Of a stretch of 39,402 nt of DNA, positions 1 to 8,323 are shown piece by piece. Numbering within the stretch: the stretch's first letter is position 1; each line of letters begins with the position of its first letter. The notes beneath the pieces were generated by a model, which saw nothing but the letters and a program-made list of their open reading frames with translations, had not been told where the DNA came from and did not search any database. Made by a program: the position numbers and the translations under genes. Origin of the DNA: Solibacillus sp. FSL R7-0668 (GTDB lineage: Bacteria > Bacillota > Bacilli > Bacillales_A > Planococcaceae); NCBI RefSeq assembly GCF_038006205.1, contig NZ_JBBOUU010000004.1, positions 1 to 39,402 on the forward strand, given 5' to 3'.

Positions 1-10
1 AAATGTGCGG

Positions 11-34
11 AAAAAAAGATGGGAGTTCCCATCT
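11..34 (-). terminator. Terminator of the leftward small-gene unit
   Basis: A 7-bp perfect stem (17-23 with 28-34) closes a 4-nt loop. Read on the minus strand it is followed by seven Ts (11-17). It lies just past the stop of the leftward membrane-peptide gene and so ends that transcript. Confidence 0.8.
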
Positions 35-41
35 GAATTTC

Positions 42-194
42 CTACTTATCTAGTTTGTCGGACATATTTTTAAGAATTTGTAACTTTTCTTGCTGTATTT
101 TAAGCATTTTAAGTAAAAACCAAATCACAAATACAACTGGAACTATGTAGAAAAGTAAGCTAAGGATCGGTAAAAAAGCGATTAACATACTCAT
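42..194 (-). CDS. Small membrane protein with charged helical tail
   Basis: A 50-residue protein with one long hydrophobic stretch (about residues 4-29, probably one or two close membrane passes) followed by a basic/amphipathic tail (KMLKIQQEKLQILKNMSDKLDK is the end region) likely to be cytoplasmic and helical. The start chosen is the ATG at 194, because AAGGAGA lies 9 nt upstream on the minus strand; upstream in-frame ATGs lack a ribosome site. It is the last gene of a leftward unit that ends at the hairpin 11-34. The family is not recognised. It sits opposite to the late operon, which suggests expression in the lysogen or early in infection (inference). Confidence 0.6.
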   Translation of the reverse strand: MSMLIAFLPILSLLFYIVPVVFVIWFLLKMLKIQQEKLQILKNMSDKLDK

Positions 195-266
195 AAATGA
201 GGGTCTCCTTCTCTTTTGGTAAGTATTCATAAAAAAAGACTCAAGCAACAGCTCAAGTCAGCAAAA

Positions 267-285
267 CTATACTCTATTAGTATAG
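267..285. repeat. Inverted repeat between the two leftward genes
   Basis: A perfect 7-bp inverted repeat (CTATACT / AGTATAG, 5-nt spacer) lies between the two leftward genes. Without a T-run it is more like a small operator or processing hairpin than a terminator. Its role is unknown. Confidence 0.3.
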
Positions 286-321
286 CACGTGTGTTTGGTT
301 AATGCTAAAATATCGGATTTT

Positions 322-522
322 CTATTTGAACTTTTGAGGTTTTTCAACCTTTATTGAAGCTACTTCACCGCAAGACTTACAAAAAGTCAAAATAAGCGGG
401 GATCCTGCACTAAATATAGACCCTATTGGTCTAACATTACCTTGACTAGTGGAAGCACCAACTTCACCGGTTGTAAATGAATTGCTACCACAAGCCTTAC
501 AAACTATTTTATTATTTTCCAT
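322..522 (-). CDS. Small zinc-ribbon protein
   Basis: A 66-residue protein with two CxxC knuckles, CKAC near residue 8 and CKSC near residue 48, separated by about 37 residues: a classic zinc-ribbon layout that binds one zinc ion. Small proteins of this type are common in Bacillus genomes and phages and are usually left as hypothetical. The start ATG at 522 has AAGGTGAT upstream and an extended -10 box further upstream (543-551). It probably shares a transcript with the downstream leftward membrane peptide. Nucleic-acid or protein binding is possible, but nothing in the sequence identifies the partner. Confidence 0.7.
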   Translation of the reverse strand: MENNKIVCKACGSNSFTTGEVGASTSQGNVRPIGSIFSAGSPLILTFCKSCGEVASIKVEKPQKFK

Positions 523-542
523 ATTATCACCTTTTTATGTAA

Positions 543-551
543 ATTATAGCA
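543..551 (-). promoter_or_regulatory. Extended -10 promoter for the leftward pair
   Basis: On the minus strand the sequence TGCTATAAT (a TGn extended -10 with a perfect TATAAT) lies about 20 bp before the zinc-ribbon start. A TTGTAC element sits upstream at a loose 20-bp spacing, so promoter strength would come from the extended -10. Confidence 0.55.
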
Positions 552-558
552 CATAAAA

Positions 559-584
559 ACCGCAGCGAGTACAAGCGCTACGGT
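559..584. other. Hairpin upstream of the late regulator
   Basis: A 9-bp stem with one mismatch (559-567 with 576-584) and an 8-nt loop. On the minus strand it is followed by TTTTT, so it could stop leftward read-through; on the plus strand the following run is weak (TTTCCCTCTT). Confidence 0.35.
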
Positions 585-636
585 TTCCCTCTTGCTATAT
601 GAGTGACAACTAATTATAGCATAAGGGGGCAATCTT

Positions 637-1101
637 ATGGCAGGGCAAGGGCAAATGGATATTGGTTATATGATTGGTGAGTACAGATTTTGGAAAAAAG
701 AAATTATGCGCCTTGAAAGTGTAATGTGGGGTGGGTACAATCCATCGCGTTCTGAAGGTGTGGCGCAATATGGTATTGAAGCAGTTATGCCAAAAGGAAG
801 TTTAATTCGTTCTGCACGCGAATTAGATCAGATGGATGCACGGGAACGAATCCAGTATAAGCGCTGGGAAAAGTTAAGCTCCTACATTTATGCATTAGAT
901 TGCGGCTTTGAGATATTGCGAGAAGAAAAGTTGCAGACGATTTATGACTGTTTGTTAGATGGCATGACGTACCGTCAAATCGCCGAGCATCTGAATACTT
1001 CAAAAGATTTTGTACGTATCAAACGCAATCAGATAATTAGCCAAATTAGCCAAAATAGCCAGATTCGTGCAATGTTGACACCTGAAAAAACGGCGGTGTA
1101 A
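637..1101 (+). CDS. Probable late-gene transcription regulator (ArpU/RinA-like position)
   Basis: A 154-residue protein whose C-terminal third (about 100-145, containing the helix-turn-helix stretch YRQIAEHLNTSKDFVRIKR) resembles the sigma-region-4-like HTH of phage late regulators of the ArpU/RinA group. The N-terminal two thirds are mixed helical with no further motif. It has an AGGGGG ribosome site and sits immediately upstream of the terminase genes, the usual place for the activator of packaging and structural genes. A terminator (1228-1254) lies between it and terS, so terS needs its own promoter or antitermination, which this protein might supply. Family assignment is from pattern and position, not from a search. 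Confidence 0.6.
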   Translation: MAGQGQMDIGYMIGEYRFWKKEIMRLESVMWGGYNPSRSEGVAQYGIEAVMPKGSLIRSARELDQMDARERIQYKRWEKLSSYIYALDCGFEILREEKLQTIYDCLLDGMTYRQIAEHLNTSKDFVRIKRNQIISQISQNSQIRAMLTPEKTAV

Positions 1102-1227
1102 ACTGGGAGGGAGGTCGGAGCGGTTTTACTTCTCCTACACAATGACTTCGTCCTTTAAAAGATTAAAAGATTAAATTCCCTTCTTTTTACCACAAAATAA
1201 AATGAGGGCTAAATATTTCGAGACAAG

Positions 1228-1254
1228 GAGCATCTGTTATGGGTGCTCTTTTTT
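1228..1254 (+). terminator. Rho-independent terminator before terS
   Basis: A 7-bp stem with one G-U pair (1228-1234 with 1242-1248) and a 7-nt loop, followed by TTTTTT. It separates the regulator gene from the packaging genes. The rest of 1102-1330 has no gene; it could hold the late promoter and a packaging site, but neither is identifiable by eye. Confidence 0.75.
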
Positions 1255-1330
1255 CTGTGCATTAAAATGAGCGATTAGCATAAGGAGTTGATACAAAATA
1301 AACAAATGTCGGAGGTGGTGTTAATGAGAC

Positions 1331-2110
1331 GTGATTAATTGGGAAGAAATTAAACAAGAATATGAAACAACCAAAATTACATTAGTGAAATTAGCAGAAA
1401 AGCATGATATTCCGTTGGGTACGATTAAGAGCCAAAAGAGCCGTGATACAAAAAGCGGCAATCCATGGGTGCGAGATGGGACTAAAAAGGATGCAACCAA
1501 AATTGGGAAGGTTGCAACCATTACGAAAGAGGATGCAACCGAAAAAGGGTTGAAGAAATCCGAGCGTTATCCAAATGGGCATCCGGGTAATCCGAATCCT
1601 ACGCCAAAGTTTGCCAAACGCAACCAAGCAGCACGCAAACATGGGTTGAGAGCAAAGTATTTTACAGCAACACAACGCGAAATTATGGAAGATTTTGAGG
1701 ACTTCTCACTTCTAGAAAAATTATGGATGCAAATTGAAATTAAGTTTTCAGCCATTATCCAAATGCAAAAAATTATGTGGGTAGACAATAGTTTCGAAAC
1801 ATTGGATGAAATTGAAATGAGGTCCGATGGTGAGAATGGCAGTTTAACGAAATATAAAGTCGTTTATGCTTTCGAACAATTTGAATCCTACATTAAAGCG
1901 CAAGCAAGAGCGATGGCTGAGTATCGTAATTTAGTAGACAAGTATTTGCAACTAAGTGGTGAAGATGACGAACGCAGATTGAAATTAAAGAAAATGCAAC
2001 TAGATGTAGATAAGACTACAGCGGAAATTGAAGTGCTTAACAAATCGAAAAAGCCGGATACATCTGTTGTTAACATCGTAGACGCATGGGCGGGTGAAGT
2101 TGATGAGTAA
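1331..2110 (+). CDS. terS: Terminase small subunit
   Basis: A 259-residue DNA-recognition subunit of the packaging motor. The N-terminus (INWEEIKQEYETTK followed by LVKLAEKHDIPLGTIKSQKSR) is a helix-turn-helix typical of PBSX-type small subunits. A lysine/asparagine-rich linker (about 48-100) follows, then helical oligomerisation segments and an acidic, helical C-terminus (about 195-245). The start is a GTG at 1331, because no in-frame ATG gives the conserved N-terminus. The strong GGAGGTGGTG at 1311-1320 is better spaced for an ATG at 1324 that opens a four-codon out-of-frame cistron overlapping this GTG. The gene overlaps terL by 8 nt. Confidence 0.88.
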   Translation: MINWEEIKQEYETTKITLVKLAEKHDIPLGTIKSQKSRDTKSGNPWVRDGTKKDATKIGKVATITKEDATEKGLKKSERYPNGHPGNPNPTPKFAKRNQAARKHGLRAKYFTATQREIMEDFEDFSLLEKLWMQIEIKFSAIIQMQKIMWVDNSFETLDEIEMRSDGENGSLTKYKVVYAFEQFESYIKAQARAMAEYRNLVDKYLQLSGEDDERRLKLKKMQLDVDKTTAEIEVLNKSKKPDTSVVNIVDAWAGEVDE

Positions 2111-3413
2111 GCCGACCATCGACATACAAGAAAATGTTAATCCGCACTTTAAACCTGTATGGACTACAACAAAGCCGTACAATATTTTGCGTGGTGGTCG
2201 TAACTCGTTTAAGTCATCAGTTATTGCGCTGTTGCTTGTTTATAAAATGATTCAGATGATTTGCCGAGGTGAAAAAGCCAACATCATTGTCATTCGTAAA
2301 GTCGCTAATACAATTCGCGACAGTGTGTATTTAAAAATTCAGTGGGCCATTCGTAAATTTGACATGACGGACGATTTTGATATGACCGTTTCGCCGTTTA
2401 GGATTACGCACAGGGGCACAGGCTCATCGTTTAGTTTTTACGGTCAAGATGATTTCCAAAAATTAAAGTCGAATGACATAGGTAACATCATCGCTGTTTG
2501 GTACGAGGAGGCTGCTGAATTTAAAAGCGCCGAGGAATTTGACCAAACCAATACGACATTTATGCGTCAAAAGCACCCGTTAGTAGCGATGGTGCTATTT
2601 TTTTGGTCTTATAATCCACCACGTAACCCGTACCACTGGATAAATGAGTGGTCGGATGAAATGGCAGCATCTCCACAACATTTAGTCCATCACTCAAGTT
2701 TTAAAGATGATGTACTTGGATTTGTTACGGAGCAAATGTTAGTTGAGATTGAGCGTATCAAAACGAACGATAATGACTATTATCTGTATCTGTACGAGGG
2801 TTTGCCTGTTGGTTTAGGAACGAACATTTACAATATTAATCTTTTCCAACTTATCGATGAGATACCGCAGGACGAGCACATCATTTTAATTGATAGTGCA
2901 TCTGATACGGGGCATCAGGTGTCAGCAACTTCACACGGCTCTTTTGGATTGACCAATAAGGGTAATGTCATTTTGCTAGATACGTATTATTACAGTCCAG
3001 CCAATAAAGCCAATAAAAAAGCACCTAGTGAGCTTTCTAGTGATTTTAAGGAGTGGTCAGATAAACAGGTAGCACAATATGGTAAATACTTCGATGTGCA
3101 AACAATTGATAGTGCAGAGGGTGCGCTACGCAACCAAGTATATAAAGATCATGGCATACGGCTACACCCAATCACCAAAAAGAAAAAGGTGGACATGATA
3201 GACAACGTCCATACTTTGTTGGCACAAGGACGGGTGTACGTTTTAGATACGCCGAATAACAAAATTTTTATCGATGAACACAAAAAATATCAATGGGATG
3301 CCGATACATTGGAATCAGACGACCCAAAGGTTATTAAAGAGGATGACCATACGTGCGATATGTTCCAATATTATGTAAACGATAATTTGCGCAAATTAGG
3401 GCTGAAACAATAG
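2103..3413 (+). CDS. terL: Terminase large subunit
   Basis: The ATPase and nuclease that translocates and cuts DNA during head filling. At 436 residues it has the normal length for the PBSX/XtmB (Terminase_3) group. The deviant Walker A GGRNSFKS is at about 31-38, and the Walker B with catalytic glutamates (IIAVWYEEAAEF) is near 140. The C-terminal RNase H-like nuclease carries acidic residues in LIDSASDTG (about 262), IDSAEG (about 335) and HTCDMFQYY (about 415). The start ATG at 2103 lies inside the end of terS (8-nt overlap), implying translational coupling; an upstream GTG at 2094 is less likely. Confidence 0.95.
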   Translation: MSKPTIDIQENVNPHFKPVWTTTKPYNILRGGRNSFKSSVIALLLVYKMIQMICRGEKANIIVIRKVANTIRDSVYLKIQWAIRKFDMTDDFDMTVSPFRITHRGTGSSFSFYGQDDFQKLKSNDIGNIIAVWYEEAAEFKSAEEFDQTNTTFMRQKHPLVAMVLFFWSYNPPRNPYHWINEWSDEMAASPQHLVHHSSFKDDVLGFVTEQMLVEIERIKTNDNDYYLYLYEGLPVGLGTNIYNINLFQLIDEIPQDEHIILIDSASDTGHQVSATSHGSFGLTNKGNVILLDTYYYSPANKANKKAPSELSSDFKEWSDKQVAQYGKYFDVQTIDSAEGALRNQVYKDHGIRLHPITKKKKVDMIDNVHTLLAQGRVYVLDTPNNKIFIDEHKKYQWDADTLESDDPKVIKEDDHTCDMFQYYVNDNLRKLGLKQ

Positions 3414-3423
3414 GGGGGAGAAT

Positions 3424-3621
3424 ATGGTTGAAAAATCAATTACCATTCCAGTTACGCAATCAAATTCATATGATAATACCGAGCCTATGGCACGCGAAAA
3501 AATCGAAATTCCGATTTGTACAGGTGACGGCTACGGTCGTATTTCTGTTTATAAAGATGATTTTTTTAAGGAAATACGTAAAAATGCTGGAATCGGTATT
3601 TATCATGATTTTACAAAGTAG
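3424..3621 (+). CDS. Small protein between terminase and portal
   Basis: A 65-residue hypothetical protein with a good ribosome site (GGGGGGAGA) 10 bp after the terL stop, and with the portal gene 8 bp further on. It contains a short repeated theme, IPVTQSNSYDN and IEIPICTGDGYGR, and no Cys pair or membrane segment. The position suggests a packaging or head accessory role, but no family is recognised. The overlapping +1 frame is also open but has no ribosome site. Confidence 0.6.
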   Translation: MVEKSITIPVTQSNSYDNTEPMAREKIEIPICTGDGYGRISVYKDDFFKEIRKNAGIGIYHDFTK

Positions 3622-3629
3622 GTGAAACC

Positions 3630-5117
3630 ATGCTAGAAGGAATTAAAGGTTTTTTACGGAAAGTAGGTGTGAAATTGGGCTTAATCAAACAGTTGGAGAG
3701 CGTCGCGAGCCATAAAAAAGTGTCGTTACCCGAAAACTTTTATCAAAAAATACTCATGTGGCGAGAGCTGCACAAGGGCTATTATGCCGAAATGCATGAT
3801 TTAAAATATCGTAACATCGAAAAAGGTGAGCAAACGCGCGTAATGGCAACGCTAGGCATGCCGAAAGTGATTGCTAATGAAATGGCAACACTTATTTTTA
3901 ATGAGCGTTGTAATATCAGTATTTCCGATGATGGCTACGGCAAATTTATCGAGGATGTTTTTACCGATAATAAATTTAACGGCAATTTTCAGCAGTATCT
4001 TGAGTTTATGTTTGCACAGGGCGGTACGGTTGTAAAACCGTACGTAAAAAACGGTAAGGTGCAGCTCTCTTATGTTACGGGCGATTGCTTTTTACCAATT
4101 AGCTGGAGCAATAGTAATATCACCGAGGGTGTCTTTGTTAGCGAGATACGCAAGCAAGGCAAAGTTTACACACATTTAGAGTGGCACACGTTTGAGGGGC
4201 AATCTTATGTGATTACCAACGAGCTGTATGAGAGTGCTACTGGCACGGATTTAGGTACAAAGGTTTCGTTAGCTGTTTTATTCCCTGACCTTGAGCCGGT
4301 GGTGTCTGTATCAAACGTTTCACGTCCACTATTTGCTTATTTTAAGCCTGCGATTGCCAACAATATCGACAGCACCGTGCCGTTGGGTGTGTCCATTTAC
4401 GCTAACTCATACGATACGATTAAGGCGCTCGACATTGCATTTGATAGCTTTATTCGTGAGTTTAGGCTAGGACGCAAGCGTATTTTAGTGCCGTCTCACA
4501 TGGTTAAAACAGTCATCGATACAGATGGTACTGCGCACCGTTATTTTGATGCGACAGACGAGACGTATGAGGCATTTAACGGAGATATGGATGACAAACA
4601 AATAAAAGATATATCGATTGAGTTGCGCGTTGAGGAGCATATAGGGGCTATCAACGCGTTTTTAAATATTCTCGCAATGCAAACTGGCTTTAGTAGTGGT
4701 TCATTTAGTTTCGATGGTAAGTCTGTAAAGACCGCTACCGAAGTTGTGAGCGAGAATAGCAAGACGTTCCGTACAAAGCAGAGTCATGAAAATGTAATTG
4801 AGCAAGGCATTACGGATTTAATCGAGTGCATTGGTGTGGTCGCGCAGCTTTACGGCTTGTATACACCACCAGCCGAATACGATGTAACAGTCACCTTTGA
4901 CGATTCAATCGCACAGGATCGCACGGCAGATATTAATGAGCAGATTTTACTTGTGTCCGCTGGATTGCAATCTAAAGTTAAGGCACTTAGGAAAATCCAT
5001 GGATTGACCGAAGAAGAAGCCCGGCAGCTGCTCGATGAAATTAAGGCAGAGTCGCAATTGGGCGATGATGATGTCATTGACTTTTATAAAAAGGACAAAA
5101 AGAGGACTGATGCATAA
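3630..5117 (+). CDS. Portal protein (SPP1 gp6-like)
   Basis: The 495-residue dodecameric portal through which DNA enters and leaves the head. Length and the sequence pattern (N-terminal helix, KVIANEMATLIFNE near 85-100, GGTVVKPY near 130, and a helical stem region with SGSFSFDGKSVKTATEVVSENS near 350) fit the SPP1 gp6 family. It begins with a start ATG 8 nt after AGGTGA, ends in ATAATG so that the next gene starts on its last base, and is followed by the MuF-like protein that docks on it in related phages. Confidence 0.92.
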   Translation: MLEGIKGFLRKVGVKLGLIKQLESVASHKKVSLPENFYQKILMWRELHKGYYAEMHDLKYRNIEKGEQTRVMATLGMPKVIANEMATLIFNERCNISISDDGYGKFIEDVFTDNKFNGNFQQYLEFMFAQGGTVVKPYVKNGKVQLSYVTGDCFLPISWSNSNITEGVFVSEIRKQGKVYTHLEWHTFEGQSYVITNELYESATGTDLGTKVSLAVLFPDLEPVVSVSNVSRPLFAYFKPAIANNIDSTVPLGVSIYANSYDTIKALDIAFDSFIREFRLGRKRILVPSHMVKTVIDTDGTAHRYFDATDETYEAFNGDMDDKQIKDISIELRVEEHIGAINAFLNILAMQTGFSSGSFSFDGKSVKTATEVVSENSKTFRTKQSHENVIEQGITDLIECIGVVAQLYGLYTPPAEYDVTVTFDDSIAQDRTADINEQILLVSAGLQSKVKALRKIHGLTEEEARQLLDEIKAESQLGDDDVIDFYKKDKKRTDA

Positions 5118-6208
5118 TGTCCCAACAATTATCCTTTGAGGTATTGGAGCTTTATCTAGCAGTCGAGGCGCAAATACTAGCCAATATATCCGCTTCTCTC
5201 GTAGCAAATGAGGGTGTGTTTACTGAGGATGACATTTTGTCATGGCAAGTAAAGCAGTTGGCGATGATAGGTGAGCTTAATAAGCAAAACTTGCAAGCTA
5301 TTGCTGATATGTCGGGCGTGGCGTTGGAAAAGGTTGTGGAGCTATTAGAGAGCGCCGGTTATGCAGCAGCGACAGTACAAAGCACCGCATTAGCTGGAGC
5401 AGTTGCGAGTGGTTTAGTTTTAGCACCATCAACAGCACAAGCGTCCATTGCATTGAGTAACATCCTTGACGCCTTTGTAGCACAAGCCCAGGACACGTTA
5501 AATATCATCAATACAACGATGCTCACACAATCCGAGCAGATTTATCGGGACATTGTGACAAAGACGACCGCTAAGGTACTTGCTGGAGTTACAACACCAC
5601 AACAGGCGCGTGTAGAGGTCGCTCGTCAATGGGCGGAGCATGGTGTACCGGCTTTAGTGGATAAAGCGGGGAAAAAATGGAGCACAGAGGCTTATGTAAA
5701 TACCGTTGTCCGCTCTATGTCCAACAAGGTTGCTACCGAGATGCAGTTAAAACGTATTGAGGAGCATGGGATTGATTTGATTGAGGTGTCGAGCCATTTA
5801 GATGCCCGTCCTAAATGTGCTGCTGACCAAGGGCGAATTTATTCGTTGTCCGGTAAAAGTAAAAAGTACCCAGCATGGTCGAGTACGTCATTTGGTGAGC
5901 CTGATGGCTTGTTAGGCATTAATTGCCGCCATGTTATTTACCCATTTATATATGGTCGTTCGCAGCGTACTTATTTTCCGTATGATGCAAAGGTGAATGA
6001 ACAGGCCTACGAAGCGTCTCAGGTGCAGCGTAAACTTGAGCGCGATATTCGCAAAGCTAAGCGTGAGCAAAATACTGTGATGGCATTGGGTAATAAAGAG
6101 CAAATTGCTAAAGCTAAAAAAAAGGTCAAACAGCGCCAGGAAAATATGCGTGAATTTATCGCAAAATCAGGGCGGGAACGTCGCAGAGATCGTGAGCAAA
6201 TTGTATAG
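5117..6208 (+). CDS. Minor head protein (Phage_min_cap2 / MuF-like)
   Basis: A 363-residue minor capsid protein usually bound to the portal inside the head. The core from about 195 to 280 contains the family signature: VNTVVRSMSNKVATEMQ, then HLDARPKCAADQGRIYSLSG, then INCRHVIYPFIYG. The C-terminus (about 290-363) is strongly basic and helical and may touch DNA. Its start overlaps the portal stop by one base (TAATG), indicating coupled translation. Members of this group are often ejected or help head assembly; no toxin domain is fused here. Confidence 0.88.
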   Translation: MSQQLSFEVLELYLAVEAQILANISASLVANEGVFTEDDILSWQVKQLAMIGELNKQNLQAIADMSGVALEKVVELLESAGYAAATVQSTALAGAVASGLVLAPSTAQASIALSNILDAFVAQAQDTLNIINTTMLTQSEQIYRDIVTKTTAKVLAGVTTPQQARVEVARQWAEHGVPALVDKAGKKWSTEAYVNTVVRSMSNKVATEMQLKRIEEHGIDLIEVSSHLDARPKCAADQGRIYSLSGKSKKYPAWSSTSFGEPDGLLGINCRHVIYPFIYGRSQRTYFPYDAKVNEQAYEASQVQRKLERDIRKAKREQNTVMALGNKEQIAKAKKKVKQRQENMREFIAKSGRERRRDREQIV

Positions 6209-6219
6209 GGGGTGAGGTA

Positions 6220-6369
6220 GTGTTTGGTAAAAAGAAAACGCTCGAGTATATTCAGCAACTAGAACGTGCTTTAGATGCGCGTGAAAAAGAGTGTCATCGT
6301 TTAGCGAATGAAAATTTAGCACTCAAGCATGAGCTACAAAAGAAACAGGAGCCACGTTATTTTGCGTAG
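6220..6369 (+). CDS. Short coiled-coil peptide
   Basis: A 49-codon gene starting at GTG 6220 (MFGKKKTLEYIQQLERAL...) behind AGGGGGTGAGG. Heptad-like leucines and charged residues (LEYIQQLERALDAREKEC, then LANENLALKHELQKK) predict one continuous coiled coil. It lies between the MuF-like and scaffold genes. The function is unknown; a role with the scaffold or portal is possible. The codon use and ribosome site support a real gene, but it is short. Confidence 0.55.
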   Translation: MFGKKKTLEYIQQLERALDAREKECHRLANENLALKHELQKKQEPRYFA

Positions 6370-6415
6370 GCTTTTTATTTTCGTCTTTTTAGCACTTGCA
6401 GACGTAAAAGAACAA

Positions 6416-6451
6416 GTGTTTTACCCTATCGTGCCGTTGCACGTAAAACAC
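6416..6451 (+). promoter_or_regulatory. Structured leader of the scaffold gene
   Basis: An 8-bp outer stem (6416-6423 with 6444-6451) encloses a 5-bp inner stem (6430-6434 with 6439-6443) capped by CGTT, with a 6-nt bulge on the 5' side. It ends 19 bp before the scaffold ATG. There is no T-run, so it is not a terminator; RNA processing or control of scaffold/capsid expression is possible. Confidence 0.5.
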
Positions 6452-6470
6452 GAAATAGGAGGCTATTGAA

Positions 6471-7022
6471 ATGACAAAAGAACAATTAATGGCTCTTGGC
6501 TTAACAGAAGAGCAGGCACAACAAATATTAGATGGTTTTGGGCAAATGGTGCCGAAATCACGTCTTGACGAAAAAATCAAAGAGCTGAAAACAGCTAATG
6601 AAACTATTGCCGAGCGTGATACGCAAATTAAAGATTTGGAGCCGTTGGCAGCAGGTAATAAAGATTTGTTAGACCAAATCACGAAGTTGCAAGCAGATAA
6701 TAAAACGGCAGCGGAACAGTATCAAGCTGATTTAGCGGAAACACAACGCACTTATGCTTTGGATGGCGCTTTAAAAGATGCAAAAGTACACAATGTTAAG
6801 GCGGTTAAAGCCTTGTTAGACAACGAAAAAATTAAATTAAACGGTGATGCATTGGAAGGTTTAACGGAGCAGTTAGAAGCTCTTAAACAGTCTGATGCTT
6901 ATTTATTCACAACAGAAAAGGCAGATACGCCGCCAGCTCCATCATTTAGTGGCGGTCAACATACACCGCCAGCGGGTGGCAATCCTGACCCGTTTGCCGC
7001 TAAATTAGCAAAATATGAATAA
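6471..7022 (+). CDS. Capsid scaffold protein (GP20-like)
   Basis: A 183-residue internal scaffold that guides capsid shell assembly and leaves the mature head. It starts with the typical LTEEQAQQILDGF helix, followed by a long coiled coil (about 30-105, LKTANETIAERDTQIKDLE), a helix-rich LxALKxSDAYLF segment (about 130-147) and a Pro/Gly-rich tail with basic end. This order is that of the Phage_GP20 family. It lies directly before the major capsid gene, as expected, and its start has AGGAGG with good spacing. Confidence 0.9.
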   Translation: MTKEQLMALGLTEEQAQQILDGFGQMVPKSRLDEKIKELKTANETIAERDTQIKDLEPLAAGNKDLLDQITKLQADNKTAAEQYQADLAETQRTYALDGALKDAKVHNVKAVKALLDNEKIKLNGDALEGLTEQLEALKQSDAYLFTTEKADTPPAPSFSGGQHTPPAGGNPDPFAAKLAKYE

Positions 7023-7038
7023 AGTGAGGGAAATTATT

Positions 7039-8013
7039 ATGTCAAATTATTTAGAACCAATCAAAATGGAATTAATTTTACCGTTAAATGCAAAACGTAA
7101 ATTACAGTTCTTTGCAGCTGGTGATAACAACAATAAAAGCGCTCGTTCTTATCAACCACAATTCAAGGAATTGTTACAAGCTGTATTTAAAAAACGCGCT
7201 TACTTTGCCGACTTCTTTGGTGGTGGCATTGAGGCGTTAGACGGAGTGCAACACAATGCGCGCGCCTTTTCCATTAAAACATCGGATATCCCTGTTGTTG
7301 TAGGCACAGCATATAACAAAGGCGCTAACGTAGCGTTTGGCACCGGCACAGGCGCAACAACACGCTTTGGAGAGCGTACGGAAATTATTTATGTAGACAC
7401 AGATGTTAATTATTCATGGGAATGGACATTCCATGAAGGTATTGACCGAGCGACAGTTAATAATGATTTTGACGCAGCGGTAGCGGATCGCTTAGATTTA
7501 CAAGCGCAAGCTAAAGTACAAAAATTTGATAACCAACACGGTGCATTTATCGCATCTGTTGCCGGTGCTACAAAAGCACTTACAGCGTATACGAATGATG
7601 CAGTATTAGCATTATTCAATGAGTTATCGACCTACTACGTTAATATTGAGGCTATTGGCGATAAAGTAGCTAAAGTAACACCAGCTCTTTACAATGCTAT
7701 TGTTGACCATCCGTTGACAACGAGCGCTAAAGGTTCATCCGCGAATATTGACAACAACGGCATTATCCGTTTTAAAGGATTCGAAATTCAAGAAGTGCCA
7801 GAAGCTAAATTAGCAGAGGGTGTTGCCGCGTATGTTTACATCAAAGGTGTAGGTAAAGCGTTCACGGGTATCAACACGGCGCGTACAATCGAATCAGAGG
7901 ACTTTGACGGCGTAGCGCTACAAGGTCACGGTAAAGCAGGCGAGTATATCTTGCCGGATAACAAGCCAGCTGTCGTTAAGGTCACAGGTCCAGCGGTTAT
8001 GCCAGAAGGCTAA
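7039..8013 (+). CDS. Major capsid protein
   Basis: The 324-residue shell-forming protein, expected to have an HK97-like fold. The N-terminal LQFFA segment (about residues 23-27) matches the LQLFA motif common near the start of Firmicutes phage capsid proteins. The preferred start is the ATG at 7039, with GAGGG 8 nt upstream; an in-frame ATG at 7015 overlaps the scaffold end. The gene is rich in preferred codons, as expected for the most abundant virion protein. It follows the scaffold and precedes the connectors. Confidence 0.9.
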   Translation: MSNYLEPIKMELILPLNAKRKLQFFAAGDNNNKSARSYQPQFKELLQAVFKKRAYFADFFGGGIEALDGVQHNARAFSIKTSDIPVVVGTAYNKGANVAFGTGTGATTRFGERTEIIYVDTDVNYSWEWTFHEGIDRATVNNDFDAAVADRLDLQAQAKVQKFDNQHGAFIASVAGATKALTAYTNDAVLALFNELSTYYVNIEAIGDKVAKVTPALYNAIVDHPLTTSAKGSSANIDNNGIIRFKGFEIQEVPEAKLAEGVAAYVYIKGVGKAFTGINTARTIESEDFDGVALQGHGKAGEYILPDNKPAVVKVTGPAVMPEG

Positions 8014-8030
8014 GAAGGGAGTTCATAAAT

Positions 8031-8321
8031 ATGCCAAAATTTAAAGTAATGAAATCATTTATTGACACTCATTCAAAAGAGGAATATACCGAGAATCAAG
8101 AAATCGAAATGACAGTTGAACGATCTATTGAGGCCGCTACTAATTTGGCGAAATTTGGTGGTGGCTTTTTTGTAGCTGTTGAAGATGAAACGGCACTAAA
8201 AACACCGAATGATTTAACGGTGGCAGAGTTGAAGGTAGAACTAGAAAAACTAAACATTGATTATCCTTCTGATGCTAAAAAAGCGGAACTATTAGCTTTA
8301 TTCGAGGGTGCAGGTGAGTAA
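8031..8321 (+). CDS. Small head protein with C-terminal HeH/SAP-like motif
   Basis: A 96-residue protein. The N-terminal 50 residues are a small beta-rich segment; the C-terminus (about 60-96, LTVAELKVELEKLNIDYPSDAKKAELLALF) is a HeH/SAP-like helix-extended-helix that often binds nucleic acid. Such proteins commonly occur right after the major capsid gene. It has a GGGAG ribosome site and ends 2 bp before the connector gene. Confidence 0.7.
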   Translation: MPKFKVMKSFIDTHSKEEYTENQEIEMTVERSIEAATNLAKFGGGFFVAVEDETALKTPNDLTVAELKVELEKLNIDYPSDAKKAELLALFEGAGE

Positions 8322-8323
8322 TA

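Noticed and set aside
3428-3625. Alternative frame overlapping the 3424 gene
   Set aside because: No ribosome site at its start and composition unlike the neighbours; the 3424 frame has a strong ribosome site.
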